64,000 nucleotides of DNA from JAWXUU01 sp044426085 (GCA_044426085.1 JAWXUU010000003.1:112643-176642); one strand, 5' to 3'; counted from the stretch's first letter, positions 21,101-28,733 are shown. The notes: generated by a model not told the origin, from the letters alone. Numbers and translations are program-made.

Positions 21101-24100
21101 GACACATCTCCAGTGATATCTTCAAAATCTTCTACTGTCGCTGTGAAAATCGTTGTGCCATCGTATTCTTTTTCACTTGAAACATCTGAGCTCACTTTTA
21201 TTTCTTTTGCAGAGATTGTGATCGTGAATGGAACAGTTATTGTTCTTGCATCTTCACCTTCTTCAGTGAACACTACATTATATGTCATACCACTTTCTGA
21301 AACCGTTGGCACATAGGTTGGATTTTCCCAATCCCAAGAACCAGAAATAGGGCTTGTGCTATTTTTAACTTCACCCGCTGTTATCACAATATCACTAAGT
21401 GTATCACCATATGTTATTGAATTGGTAGAAATCTTTGGATTGCTATTGATATAAATATTATCTTTATTTACAACAACAATAATTTTCAATGAATAATCAT
21501 TATAATTTGTTGTATCTGGATTATAAATTGCATCTACCAAATATATGCCGGCATCATAAGTTTCCGTTGAATCGCTCCAGCTGAATCCGCTTGTTAAAGT
21601 GATGTTTGAAAGCGCACCTTCTGTCATTTCAACTATGCCGTATGAAATGTTTGTATAATCTGCCTTTGTTATTTCTGCAAGTACTTCGATTGTTGACTCT
21701 GCCAATGAATAATTTGTTTTGTCGGAAAGGGCAAATGTTATTGTTGCCGTTGTTGCCCCTGCAACTGATGCACTATTATAAGACGCACTTTCGATTGTCA
21801 CTTGTGCGTTGCCTTGCGAAACTGTATAGCTTATATTTTTAGAGCTGATATCTGTTGTTCCGTCGTATTGTTTAGACGCAACCGAAACATCAGTGATTTC
21901 AACTTTTGCCTTTGTAATCTCACCAACAGTTGTTGTTAGAAGATTATTTGTCGCATTTGATATTGTGAAGTTGACAGAATCATCACCAGTAAGAGATACA
22001 TAAACATTAGCTGTTTTATTAGTTCCTGCCGTAACCCCAATGAAATAACCACTTTGAATTTCCACTTCCAAATCTAAGTCAGCGCTGATAGATTCACCAT
22101 TTATATCTTTAATAGTATATTCAAAATCCACATCATCCGCAGTGAATATGCTGTCTCCATCATATTCCATTTCAAGTTTTGTTATTTCAACAACAATTTC
22201 CGCATTGATATAAGAAACGTTATAAGTTGCGCTTTCGTTTAATGCATAATTTGGATTATCCACAGTGTAGGTAACGCCGACACTGCTTGCATTTGCTTCG
22301 TGTTCTATTGTTGGAATAATATTCACTGTGTCGCCCGAAACTGTTCCATAAACTGAAACAGGAATTAGGTCATCTGCTGTAACACTGGTATTATATGTGA
22401 TATCATAAACTCCACCGTCTGAAATCGTGAGCGATTTTTGAGTGATAACGCCAGTTTTGATGCTAGATGAATCGCTTGAAAGTTTATAGTTATCAGCACT
22501 TGAGCCAACCAAATCCCACACCACTGTGATATCCAAGTTTTCACCAACATTTGCATTCGCATACTCTGCTGAATCAATAGTTATTGATACAGAATCATCT
22601 TGAATAATGCCTGTTATCTCACTGTTTGAAATTGAAACGTTCGCTGTTGTTGTACCGTCATATACTTTGCTTTGCACTGTATATTCAATATCATCCACAG
22701 AAATTTCCTTTGCAGTTATTTCAAAAGTCACTGGGAATTGAATGGTTGGGTATAAAGCATAATCACCAGTAGGCGTGAAGTTCAAGATAAAATCTTTTCC
22801 ACTTTCCGAAACTGTTGGCATATAATCTTTACCATTTGCCCAGCTCCAATCACCAGTAATTTTTGTTGTTCCTTCAAAAACTGAAACCAAACTTGCATCA
22901 TAACTGACAGCAGCGAGAGTTTCTCCATACTCAATAGAATAATCTGTCACTGTTGGATCGCCAGAAACTTTCAACGTTTGTGTGAAGATTACAAGTGAAA
23001 TATCAACCGTTTTATCTTCATAGTTGCTTGAATCCGCATTATATATTGCTGAATACTTTGCATTTTCACTTGCAACAGTTTCACTTGAATCTGACCATGT
23101 GTAATTTGTTGGCAAATAAATATCTTTAAGTGTCATTCCACCACTATAAACCACATCTATTGATGTGTCGAAATTATCTGAATATACAGCCTTTGCAATC
23201 GTCGCACTTGTTGTTATTTGGTTGCTTTCAAGCTGATAATTTTCACTGTCTTCACCTGTAAGACTGATTTTGAATGTCAAACTGCGATCCCCTGCATTTG
23301 CTGAGTCATAAGAAGCACTGCTTGACAAATAAATGTCGTCATTTTCAATTGCACTTGAATTTATTGCAATCGTTGCCGTGCTTGCCTTTGAACCGTCGTA
23401 TGTCTTATCAACACCACTGATGACAAAGTCACTTGATTGCAATGTTTTCGCCGTGATGCTGGCATAAACAACGCTGTTTGAAATTATATAATTATCACTA
23501 TCAGATTCATAATAAACAGTGACCGCGATATTATTACCAACGTCATAACTTGAATAAACAACTTCTTTAACGCTGATCTCTGCATCGCCATAATCTCCGC
23601 TTCCAACCTTTATAGTTGAATTGTCTAGAACACTGCCATATTCAATTGACGGAATGGTTGTTCCAACGATTTCAATTTCTTTTGCTGTCACATTTCCAGA
23701 ATAGCTATTATAATCATCAGAATTTTCTATAACATAATTGCCACTTGCTTTTGAGCCGTCAAGAGCGAATGTGATTTTTGCACCCACTTCCCCTACATTT
23801 GCACTTTCATATGTCACACTCTTCGCTTCTGCTGTGACAGTTTCGCCACCGAGAACGCCAGAAAGAACTATACCACTTACGCTTGATGTTGTGCCCACTG
23901 TTGTGCCATCGTAGGTTTTATCCGCAAGTTGCACAGAAGAAACAGAAAGTGTTTTTGCTGCTATGTCTCCTGTTGTTGTGCTGTCTGCTATATAATAATT
24001 TGAATTGTTGTCACCATCAATTTTGAATGTTAGATAAACTGTTTTGTCTGTTCCAACACTGCTGTCTTCATAAAGACCAGTCACAGTGTATGACACTACT

Positions 24101-26280
24101 TCACCGTTTGAAGTTGTTATTTCATTACTTGTTAATGCGACATTTGCCACCTTGCCCGCATCGTAAGTTTTACTAGAAACAGTTATATTGCTTGTTTTAA
24201 CAGTGAGTTTCGCTTGCGAAATTGTCACATAAACCGGATCAATGATATATTGATATACCGTATTATTGCTTGAAGGACCAGTGATTTCGATATTGCTTAC
24301 CGTTTTATTTTCGCCCGCGTTTGCACTTGCAACTGTGCCAGTTGTGCTTACAGTGAAACCACTTGAATACGTCTTACCATCTGAATCAACAAACTTCGCG
24401 TTGGCATACGAAATCGAAACATCTGTACTGCCATCATATTCACGCGCGCTAGCAGTGATACCGCTTACATAAACAACACTGTATGTAGTTTTTGAGCCTC
24501 TGTTGTTTTGATCTTTTGATATGACCAAACTACCCTTTCTGTCGTCTTTATCATTGTCATTGTCATTGTCATTATCATTATCATTGTCGTCATCATCAAT
24601 ATTGTTTCTTGTCCCTGCATCAATAGCAGTAGAAGTATCGCTCACAGTACTGACTGAATAATAATCATCATTTATACGATTGTCATTGCTATCATATATA
24701 TTTTCAACATCACTTGAGTTTATCAACGAAGCATCGTTGTTATATGCATAAACGTTTGTAATTACTGCTGTTGATTCTACTCTGACATTATTCTTAAGGT
24801 AAACATTTGTCACAACACCAGAGTTTGATACAGATGCACTTGCCCCATCCAAATCCATGTTTCCAACAGCACCGCTGTTTACCACACTTGCGGAAGTTGC
24901 CGAAACTGTCATAACTTCAACATCTGCAGAGTTGTTGACATCTGCACTTGTTGCATCTCCTGTTATTGTCAAGCTAGATAACTTAGCTCCACTTGTTGTC
25001 ACTTTGGCATTTGCCTTGCTTACAGTTACCCATGCACCTGACACCGCAGATTTGATATCTACTGCGGATACAGTTTGAACATTTATCCCTGAAGAAGAAC
25101 CGTTCAATACAACTTTAGATGAAGATATATTATCATCATATTGTATTGTACCTGCTTCAACTATTAATTCATCAGAAACTGTGAAACTCGCAGAAGAAAT
25201 AAATGTGTTTTCAGAAACCGTTATATTTGCGTCGGAAGTCATTATCGGCACATTGTTATAAACAGTAGCACTTTCAGCATTCAATGTGAATTTATCTACA
25301 TCTATATACACATTTGCATTGTCAGAGCCAAGCTCAACATATCCATCAGTACTTTCTTTATCGTACCCATTATAGATATTTATCGACTTCAAACTTTCAT
25401 TTGCATCAATTTCAACTGATGATAATGTGTTTGTAGGTCCAAACAAATAAAGGTCCGATTGATCCAATTCATTATAAGCCTCCAATGAACTTGCAATTTG
25501 AAAATCCGCTGTTGCAAAATCGGAATCCGAATATGTTGTTATCATTGCCATGTTAACTTTTGCATCGTCGTCATCTGTTTTTGTTGTTATTGCCCCAACG
25601 CTTACAGACATAATGCCCGCTGAAATCCCTGCGTTTGCAACGTAAAACTTGTTTTTGCTCACTTCATATGTAGTTTCTTTATTTGATGAATCTGTTAGCT
25701 TCACGATATAACCAGTTGCATATGCATTGTTATCCCATGTGATAACACCACCATCCACTGTGATATTTGAAGGCGCTGAAAGCGGCAACGTTTGATATTC
25801 ATCTTCGTCGGTTGGTGGTGTTGTTTCAGTATCTGTTGAAGTTACTCCGCCCGAAGATGTACTTCCGCCGTAAGATGTGCTTCCACCTGAAGAAGACGAT
25901 GATGACGTTTGAGACCAAACAGCTGTAAATGTTAGATCTTGCGAAATCATTTGATAGGAATCACCTGGGAAGATGTAGTCCCACCCTGTCCAAAAGGCAT
26001 AGAACGTATATCCAACCCTTTCAAATGTGTTTTCGGGAACGACAAAAACGGCTCCAGCTTCCAAGGTTATTGAACTTGGCGCTGTGCCTGTTGTTTCATC
26101 GTCACCGACGAACGACACTGTGTATTGTGAAATCGCAGAATACGAGTCCACCGAATCCGTCGCTACCGGAGTTTGCGTTGCGACAGGTTCATCCGAAGAT
26201 GTGCTACAACCCGTACAACAAGAAATCAACATTGAAAAAATCAATGCAAATAAAAGAGTCTTCCTTAAAATACCCCTCAT
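9109..26280 (-). CDS. Giant multidomain surface lipoprotein: YDG/MBG repeats plus BspA-like LRRs
   Basis: One uninterrupted 5,723-residue reading frame. The start MRGILRKTLLF (26280) has GGAG eight bases upstream; a start 16 codons earlier does not. Residues 1-21 are a lipoprotein signal with lipobox LISC (Cys21). Next come an InlB/Listeria-Bacteroides-type repeat (about 53-124), a Ser/Gly linker, a fibronectin-III-like domain (about 165-230), a repetitive beta region (about 240-560) and an Asp-Asn run (about 560-580). A very long array (about 590-3,430) repeats YDGT and YGDTL...FTP motifs typical of YDG and MBG beta domains. A helical module (about 3,490-3,575) precedes leucine-rich repeats (CTNLTTIGDSAF-type, LRR_5/BspA) to the C-terminus, with two more InlB-type repeats near 5,060-5,130 and 5,380-5,445. 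No LPXTG or C-terminal anchor is present, so attachment is by the N-terminal lipid. Likely adhesin or surface fibre; ligand unknown. Confidence 0.9.
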   Translation of the reverse strand: MRGILRKTLLFALIFSMLISCCTGCSTSSDEPVATQTPVATDSVDSYSAISQYTVSFVGDDETTGTAPSSITLEAGAVFVVPENTFERVGYTFYAFWTGWDYIFPGDSYQMISQDLTFTAVWSQTSSSSSSGGSTSYGGSTSSGGVTSTDTETTPPTDEDEYQTLPLSAPSNITVDGGVITWDNNAYATGYIVKLTDSSNKETTYEVSKNKFYVANAGISAGIMSVSVGAITTKTDDDDAKVNMAMITTYSDSDFATADFQIASSLEAYNELDQSDLYLFGPTNTLSSVEIDANESLKSINIYNGYDKESTDGYVELGSDNANVYIDVDKFTLNAESATVYNNVPIMTSDANITVSENTFISSASFTVSDELIVEAGTIQYDDNISSSKVVLNGSSSGINVQTVSAVDIKSAVSGAWVTVSKANAKVTTSGAKLSSLTITGDATSADVNNSADVEVMTVSATSASVVNSGAVGNMDLDGASASVSNSGVVTNVYLKNNVRVESTAVITNVYAYNNDASLINSSDVENIYDSNDNRINDDYYSVSTVSDTSTAIDAGTRNNIDDDDNDNDNDNDNDNDKDDRKGSLVISKDQNNRGSKTTYSVVYVSGITASAREYDGSTDVSISYANAKFVDSDGKTYSSGFTVSTTGTVASANAGENKTVSNIEITGPSSNNTVYQYIIDPVYVTISQAKLTVKTSNITVSSKTYDAGKVANVALTSNEITTSNGEVVSYTVTGLYEDSSVGTDKTVYLTFKIDGDNNSNYYIADSTTTGDIAAKTLSVSSVQLADKTYDGTTVGTTSSVSGIVLSGVLGGETVTAEAKSVTYESANVGEVGAKITFALDGSKASGNYVIENSDDYNSYSGNVTAKEIEIVGTTIPSIEYGSVLDNSTIKVGSGDYGDAEISVKEVVYSSYDVGNNIAVTVYYESDSDNYIISNSVVYASITAKTLQSSDFVISGVDKTYDGSKASTATIAINSSAIENDDIYLSSSASYDSANAGDRSLTFKISLTGEDSENYQLESNQITTSATIAKAVYSDNFDTSIDVVYSGGMTLKDIYLPTNYTWSDSSETVASENAKYSAIYNADSSNYEDKTVDISLVIFTQTLKVSGDPTVTDYSIEYGETLAAVSYDASLVSVFEGTTKITGDWSWANGKDYMPTVSESGKDFILNFTPTGDYALYPTIQFPVTFEITAKEISVDDIEYTVQSKVYDGTTTANVSISNSEITGIIQDDSVSITIDSAEYANANVGENLDITVVWDLVGSSADNYKLSSDSSSIKTGVITQKSLTISDGGVYDITYNTSVTADDLIPVSVYGTVSGDTVNIIPTIEHEANASSVGVTYTVDNPNYALNESATYNVSYINAEIVVEITKLEMEYDGDSIFTADDVDFEYTIKDINGESISADLDLEVEIQSGYFIGVTAGTNKTANVYVSLTGDDSVNFTISNATNNLLTTTVGEITKAKVEITDVSVASKQYDGTTDISSKNISYTVSQGNAQVTIESASYNSASVAGATTATITFALSDKTNYSLAESTIEVLAEITKADYTNISYGIVEMTEGALSNITLTSGFSWSDSTETYDAGIYLVDAIYNPDTTNYNDYSLKIIVVVNKDNIYINSNPKISTNSITYGDTLSDIVITAGEVKNSTSPISGSWDWENPTYVPTVSESGMTYNVVFTEEGEDARTITVPFTITISAKEIKVSSDVSSEKEYDGTTIFTATVEDFEDITGDVSITAVATTADAKVGENKDVTVVYTLSGDDKDNYYVTDSNKYSATIKAKELTITNTTINPTKVFDGTNSVALYYQGFATNVISGDDVSISAVATTADANVGENKAVTVVYTLSGDDKDNYSASNNTSGTSSITAKTITIDWADAVLSYKGSDQSSAVSASYQDIDDKKVSLATTNSSDDFINAGEYTFTASFGYNETNYALPTSTTAVYTIAKMAEVPTITFPTASGITYGDTLASSTLSGGSSEYGTFAWADSSILPTVSNSGYSVVFTPTDEAALNYGLSTLTKTTSITVEKATYESAPAYKTITVEYSSGIKLSDITLSSGYAWNDSIKSTALTVGTKVFGATYTNPNGNYNTAELDIAVIIEITGLETVAPTIASNPITYGDTLGGIVIESGTVTNNEIEITGSWAWENPDYVPTVSESGDEFDIIFTPEDSQYAAVSFPVVVYVEKATPTYTLPTKLNATYGNTINSISLDTGFTFVDDLSTAVGSVGTNSFGVIFTPSDEDNYNSVADLTVSIAVSKATATVSVANAEMTYGGEIPTFTVSTTGFISDDEISYTATTEATSSSYVGDYAITLSTTASEDALANYDITITGGTLKITPATATITFPTASGITYGETLASSTLSGGSDASYGSFAWEVSTTVPTVSNSGYNMIFTPTDAAALNYGLEETTATVSIAVAKATYDMTDVSFDSETCTYDGTEKTLAISDELPDGVSVTYTTNALTDVGSLEVTASFAGSNNYNTIADKTATLKITQATYDMTDVSFDSETYTYDGTEKTLAISDDLPDGVSVTYTTNALTNVGSTTATASFVGSNNYNTIADLTATLTITQATYDMTDVSFDSETYTYDGTEKTLAISDDLPDGVSVTYTTNALTNVGSTTATASFAGSDNYEAIDSMTATLTISQATATLVWEDTELTYNGTAQAPTAYYVDENDGEISATVSGGATDVGTYTATATITDTNYDLSASTESFTISPLAITATIADKTSVYGKDLVDLTFEASGVLSDDDLGVTLTKATGTDAGTYAITAEYTNDNYNVTFTNGTYTITKADTIITASDSTQSYTNSVTLATATLNHTETTAVITYTFDGASVEECVSVGEYTATITVAETTNYNGATATVALTITAIDREDLSVSGYSSAYDGNSHGVTLTGTTSEDTITYEYDGETSSNSVEFTAVGEYAVSVSVSKANYNTWTATETVKITQAENSISNLAITDWTYGEPTNSPTATATFGTAGFTYSDLENGTYTSDVPENADTYYVKANVVGTDNYASAESSAVSFTISAKAVSDAEITEIANQTYTGVAITPTIEISEYASADYDVAYSNNTNAGTASVTATFKGNYSGTATAEFAIKAVSVEVVWTSADSYTYTGETLTAPTATATFINSSDESVTVSVAVAESDNKTFEDAGVYTFAASTTDTNYSLTNNNLEVTIDQVELDKDSLEIRDEQTEPTNITYGDQLADVSTSTWVLYANYTIGEITSGEILQGEFTWQDDTIYPEVSTDETETTYEVTFTPEDKNYAEITLSVSIAVEPKVIYLTGFTVTKEYDGTTEISFEDLVLDDGSEAESFGALSIDGIIDEDDVLLGDYILQYTYSEVHSTDYLYDEELGSYISSVMLEQVENEDQDADDPDDDFLDMLTGEDAHNYILELDPLVYGSITPATITISNVAVEEQTHYDGMTVELLDPNNTVTYAYAGWIDGEVNAMMNITASYAEGDTTSAGDGKTITVTFELQNSNYVLYYNNEDDNENATGDVNDNGTLTVTLANQTILESEAEALAAAKTDAISTLADYVSEDNYLTAQKAELKAQIIYGTAQINASQTTDAVFTALKTAKSAIDEIETVSSGSGGTPGGDDETDNGAISLLYTEWGLLTKSLADDLKLEAVEFELNAEMVALIESYWSEGTIIDLSENTIVEIAEGAFKGNTAFDYISVKTSATDENTLILPTTVATIGDYAFAYSSIIGVDFGSSSIKTIGKQAFYDCDYLADVDFSNCANLISIGSDSDADGVFGACPSLNIVNFGGCDNLKVLGKYAFSGGTDYESGSPATYPSASNIKYIITELGVTDEIEAGTLILPRLAEFSIGESAFRAIEGLVSVDLSESAVTSIGDNAFQYYTDLETVDFSNCTNLTTIGDSAFAVNLNLVSADFSGCSNLKSIGDSVFENSGTSGRLAEVSFGDCVRLSKIGTAAFRNYAGLEVIDFSGCTLFTSDTFDSGSATTDFGVSAFSDCEDLEYIYVAEYSVESQTIAEIVISVLVANGFSQTQAESIVVEVEYNIYDYVIPIDGVYKVSASSWGEETTLSQETASEYINMLAYTVVDLSECTNLTTIGTQAFYYNIDVTHIVTASNKESCQIIIDDIVYYEVGTLILPDTITAIGDSTISRVFSGATSLKTVDFSGSVLNRLDQLSFHNCTSLTSVNFSDCISLSSIGSQAFSYCSSLETVDFSGCTNLEGVGYNAFAHCVNLISVDFSGCTSLVQIPNTEAYYGSGIFIDCVALEWIDISDSDITYVLSDSFNELSSTVNIYIKTVGIAEYLSTMINDANAYFKVSSLENAESTIAGMVDYEYFVYTIDENHNPVASDSYDADAVQYLRYADYVGYLNGDTATELIPGEYDSLTTLEATSAVSTEYNIDWTADVVDLSMATKMETVDFQLFRETDDVVSGISNIKYIVVYDYEANGEITDYSNYQTGTLILPATITEIDCSATSTGTNSSIISIDMSETGITLIDNYAFFSFTALQSVDFSDCTSLESIGRYAFAYNTVNASSYACTIVSADFSGCTSLNSIAECAFAYCSKLTTLNFSGCTSINSVNANAFYNTFTSNSSNGVIYVASSAVANCFSDVVNNATVEVVEAPDTMISVDDSELYNKLYINNSGGLTNEAGDYSYSETVTLTSSTLSSYFAILENGVLDLSDCGNIAIGDETAVGTVSGIESYGYIKYITTDNTQDEYAVGTLILPKELTYIGTYAFRSITSIRTIDLSGCSSLETISTQAFAMCYNIESFNLCGCNTSMTFGSGNVIYGSSTVEIYVSDATLGSTFVTYSGLGSYEYTVLSYDSGDDEDETGDETVDTIDSVITDEEYATLTSNSTTLSSTLLGDEYMALLATNGLDLSDCTSIKTIGYEAFDSNKVIKKITTDNSELSAGVLVVPKSITLIDEAAFYNCTSLISADFTGCSELAKIGCAAFMASDPNSNGIQIANFSGCSKLQTIDVQAFCYCANITEMNFSDSPISSIGSYAFAYTYYWLYYDLAMGYSSDMGVLYLKDISVYDVFDAHSAALGDVSGSGYSCFGGVNAYIKATDGYVGTVADADGDGYVLYEDYLALLESSSDDSSSTEYTITFDDGTTTTDVTTSGGYVESLPTAEKDGCTFDGWYTAESGGEEVTTSTLFEVNTTVYAQWTQAITSAEKTTITSSQWGTSYSTLTSTTMSSFSYILEDGVLDLSECTKITSIPYSAFGTNSSTNTVNDSGIKYITTDNTQDSYPVGTLIIPTTITSIGKYSFGYNDVLISADFSGCTSLTVSSGMASSSASNYGSFVNMDNLQSVKFGNSVTFSYYSFANCSSLSTIDLTDCTSITNNYAVAFSDINSNNDVNVYISYALASAFENVDDVEIYVPTSEIVGFADIASEFADTDFVTYNEEEFVAYSAYNSYLATIIRTITFVDGDTTIEVVEAPGCVITAFPDVTKDDYKLLGWFTAETGGEEVTTSTVFMEDITVYAQWQEVVSYVKLYVDENGAFTTDANAATTTAISDLSASYFTDYVDTLEIGTVDLSSCNITGIAAYAFYNSATTYTYYNHLPELQHITTDTTARDAGTIIIPTTITSIGTKMFGAYSNAYCQTAIKTINFSGCTGLTTTGQYMAQYCTALETISFSGCTGLTSVAQYAFYGTSSYPITATLIDFSGCEKIITLNKYALTYVTGENAIIDFSSSPISSSVNSYTFNGIGSSVKIYVADTTGAGKLVSAGDVVSSQIYVADSSGGYEYNGNNYVLYSEYLASLES
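18382..19060 (-). repeat. Three tandem 225-base repeats inside the giant gene
   Basis: Three near-identical 225-base units in frame (75 residues each, containing YDGTEKTLAIS and the TYTTNAL motif). Corresponding positions lie at 18586, 18811 and 19036. The divergence is only a few bases, so the copies are recent or are homogenised by recombination. Confidence 0.9.
24551..24597 (-). repeat. Six-base microsatellite encoding Asp-Asn
   Basis: A run of TCATTG/TCATTA units encoding alternating Asp and Asn. The unit is a multiple of three, so slippage would alter tail length but not frame. Confidence 0.8.
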
Positions 26281-26333
26281 AAATGATTCTCCTATACTAT
26301 AACTATTTAATTTTATATTACTATACATTTATA

Positions 26334-26362
26334 ATTATATTACAAAAAAATTAACAAGTCAA
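26334..26362 (-). promoter_or_regulatory. Predicted promoter of the giant lipoprotein gene
   Basis: Minus-strand TTGACT (26357-26362), 17-base spacer, TATAAT (26334-26339); leader about 45 bases. The remaining 26363-26576 stretch is A+T-rich with no supported gene. Confidence 0.7.
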
Positions 26363-26576
26363 CTACATTGTACGGCTTATGCAACAAATAGATAATACTT
26401 ATTTGATAATTTATATTCATGCGTGTATATAGTGCATTTTTTACGCATATATGCAAAAATTAACGATAATCGTACATTAATATTATATTTATGTAAATTT
26501 GTGAATAATATACATGGAAAATTCAACTTAAACTGACGCGTTTTACAAAACAAAAACACAAATGAAAACACAAAAC

Positions 26577-26603
26577 AAAAAACGCCAATAAATGGCGTTT
26601 TTT
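26577..26603 (-). terminator. Terminator of the coiled-coil membrane protein gene
   Basis: Arms AAAAAACGCCA / TGGCGTTTTTT with a five-base loop, 32 bases past the stop at 26635. Confidence 0.9.
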
Positions 26604-26634
26604 TTGTTTAATGTTTCGATATTTTAATGATTAA

Positions 26635-28686
26635 TTATTGATTTTCTTGTTGCTTTTTATATTTATAGCAAGCGAAGAAATGGGCTGCGCAGACAACGTT
26701 TGCAACTTCTTCTGTTGTTGTGTCTTCTTTCAAGACCCAGTTATACCAGTTTGGGCTGTCGACCACAACGCTTTTTGCGATTCCGTATTCTTCGGCGATT
26801 GAATCTGCGTATTTAATAGGCAAGTTGATTTCCATGATAACTGTTTTTGCAGTTTGGTGAACGTAGCCGTAGTCTGTTTTTGCAAGTGCGAGTTTATATC
26901 TATCTCTGCCGGTGTTTTTCACTTGAGTTTTCATATCGCTCTTGACAGAATTACCCACAAACTTGCGGATTTCTGACGCTGTGATCATTGATGTATCTTT
27001 CGTCACTTCGCCAAGGCGGTCGAAGAAATCAGGTGTGAAATAAACTTCTTCAAAGTTTGCACTGTCCACAGATTCGTCGATATATTTTTCTTCGAAAATC
27101 ATTTCTTTTTCCGCTTCATCTGCTTCAGCTTGTTTTGATGCGAGCGCAGCGGCAGCGATAACGCCGTTCATTCTTTCTTCTTTTTCTGCTTTTTCTTTTG
27201 CAACTCTTTCTTTTTCAGCTTTTTCGGCAGCTTCTTTTTCTTCTTGCTCTTTCTTCTTTTGCGCAGCAATCACAGCAGCGGCAGCAGCGGCAGCGGCAAC
27301 AGCGGCAGCTTTCTTAGCTTTTTCCGCTTCTTTTGCTTTTCTTGCTTCTTCTTTTTCTTCCGCTTTCACCCTTGCAATTTCAGCTTTTTCAGCAGCAATC
27401 TTTTCTTTTTCTGCTTTTTTCGCAGCTTCAGCTTCGGCTTTTTCCTTAGCCTTTCTTTCCGCTTCAGCTTTTTTCGCAGCTTCAGCTTCGGCTTTTTCCT
27501 TAGCTATTCTTTCTTCTTCAGCCTTTTTCGCAGCTTCGGCTTCGGCTTTTTCTTTGGCTATCCTTTCTTCTTCAGCCTTTTTAGCAGCTTCGGCTTCTTC
27601 TTTTTCTTTTTGTTTTGCAAGTGCAAGTGCAGCGGCAGCAGCAGCGGCGGCGGCAGCAGCGACTTTGCGTTTTTCAGCTTCTTCCGCTTCTTGTTTTTCT
27701 TTTTCGATTCTTTCGGCTTCAGCCTTTTCAGCGGCGATTTTTTCTTCTTCCGCTTTCTTTTTGGCTTCTTTTTCCGCTTTGATTTTATCTTCTTCAGCTT
27801 TTATTGCAGCAGCTTTTTCCGCTTCAACACGTTCTTCTTCTTGTTTTTTGGCAAGTGCAGCAGCAGCAACAGCGGCAGCAGCAGCTTTTTCTTTGTTTTC
27901 CGCTTCTTCCTTTTCCGCTTGTTCTTTTGCAAGTTTTTCTTGCTTAGCCTTCTCTGCAGCATCTTTTTCTGCTTTTTCTTTTGCTAGTTTTTCTTGCTCT
28001 GCTTGTTCTTTTGCTCTTGCTTCTGCTTTTTCTTTAGCTAGTTTTTCTTGCTCTGCTTGTTCTTTTGCTCTTGCTTCGGCTTTTTCTTGAGCCAATTTTT
28101 CTTTTTCTGCTTGAGCTTCTTGTTTTTGGCGTTCTTTTTCAGCCTTTTCCTTTTCATCCATATCTCTGAAAAGAAGGTCTATCCACGCGAGAAGCAACAA
28201 AAGTGCGATGACAATCCATGTCCAAGTGACAAGTCCGTCGCCCGCAAACACGCCCGCAAGACCTGTTTTATCAGTTTCAACACCCAAAATCAAATCTGTT
28301 GTTGTGTCGTATCCATTTGAAGTTTTAATCCAACTTCCGCTTAAACTTGTGATTTCATCAACAACGATAAAGTTTTCGATTGAAACTTCCTTAACGCCGT
28401 CTGATGCTTTATCAAATAGCGACCAAACATAATCAACGTCGCTTGACTGAGCATTGGAAACATAAAAGGCAACAGTGTCACCAACCGATGCAGTTTCACC
28501 CGCTTTGAACGCGCCGATATCTTCGCCCGCTTCGTCTTGCACGAAATATGTGCCGTACATACCGCTTGCGTTTACGTAGTTGAAATCAACTGCCATATAA
28601 GCACAGCTGAACATAACGAGTATAATCGCCGGAATGATAAGCGCTATAAATGCAATGTTAGTAATCTTTTGTATTTTAGTTCTCAT
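26635..28686 (-). CDS. Two-TM protein with long Lys/Glu/Ala-rich coiled coil
   Basis: A 683-residue protein I cannot assign to a family. TM1 is at about 10-33 and TM2 at about 152-173, enclosing a presumed extracellular beta-rich domain of about 120 residues. Residues about 175-525 are a very long charged coiled coil built of EKAEAEAAKKAEEE-type repeats, interrupted by at least four alanine-rich blocks (for example ALALAKQKEKEE, VIAAQKKKEQEE). The last 140 residues (about 540-683) look like a folded domain (FTPDFFDRLGEV, YADSIAEEYGIAKS, WYNWVLKEDTT). The TolA-like layout suggests a spacer reaching from the membrane into the cytoplasm, but that is an analogy only. The start has GAGG seven bases upstream. 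It is monocistronic: own promoter and own terminator. The repeats are biased in codons (GCN/AAA/GAA) but otherwise resemble neighbours. Confidence 0.8.
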   Translation of the reverse strand: MRTKIQKITNIAFIALIIPAIILVMFSCAYMAVDFNYVNASGMYGTYFVQDEAGEDIGAFKAGETASVGDTVAFYVSNAQSSDVDYVWSLFDKASDGVKEVSIENFIVVDEITSLSGSWIKTSNGYDTTTDLILGVETDKTGLAGVFAGDGLVTWTWIVIALLLLLAWIDLLFRDMDEKEKAEKERQKQEAQAEKEKLAQEKAEARAKEQAEQEKLAKEKAEARAKEQAEQEKLAKEKAEKDAAEKAKQEKLAKEQAEKEEAENKEKAAAAAVAAAALAKKQEEERVEAEKAAAIKAEEDKIKAEKEAKKKAEEEKIAAEKAEAERIEKEKQEAEEAEKRKVAAAAAAAAAAALALAKQKEKEEAEAAKKAEEERIAKEKAEAEAAKKAEEERIAKEKAEAEAAKKAEAERKAKEKAEAEAAKKAEKEKIAAEKAEIARVKAEEKEEARKAKEAEKAKKAAAVAAAAAAAAVIAAQKKKEQEEKEAAEKAEKERVAKEKAEKEERMNGVIAAAALASKQAEADEAEKEMIFEEKYIDESVDSANFEEVYFTPDFFDRLGEVTKDTSMITASEIRKFVGNSVKSDMKTQVKNTGRDRYKLALAKTDYGYVHQTAKTVIMEINLPIKYADSIAEEYGIAKSVVVDSPNWYNWVLKEDTTTEEVANVVCAAHFFACYKYKKQQENQ

Positions 28687-28733
28687 AGCTTTGCCTCACT
28701 TCTTTTTTGGGAATGTAGAATACCCCTATATAA

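Noticed and set aside
26281..26328. Sixteen-codon N-terminal extension of the giant lipoprotein
   Set aside because: It overlaps the GGAG ribosome-binding site and would bury the lipoprotein signal; the start at 26280 is better.
26377..26571. 64-codon minus-strand frame upstream of the giant gene
   Set aside because: A+T-rich intergenic sequence, no ribosome-binding site, Phe/Tyr/Lys-rich translation; no support as a gene.
27244..28090. Long plus-strand open frames, Phe/Ser/Ala-rich
   Set aside because: They are the antisense of the Lys/Glu/Ala coiled-coil gene; the biased repeats keep the reverse frames open. No ribosome-binding site.
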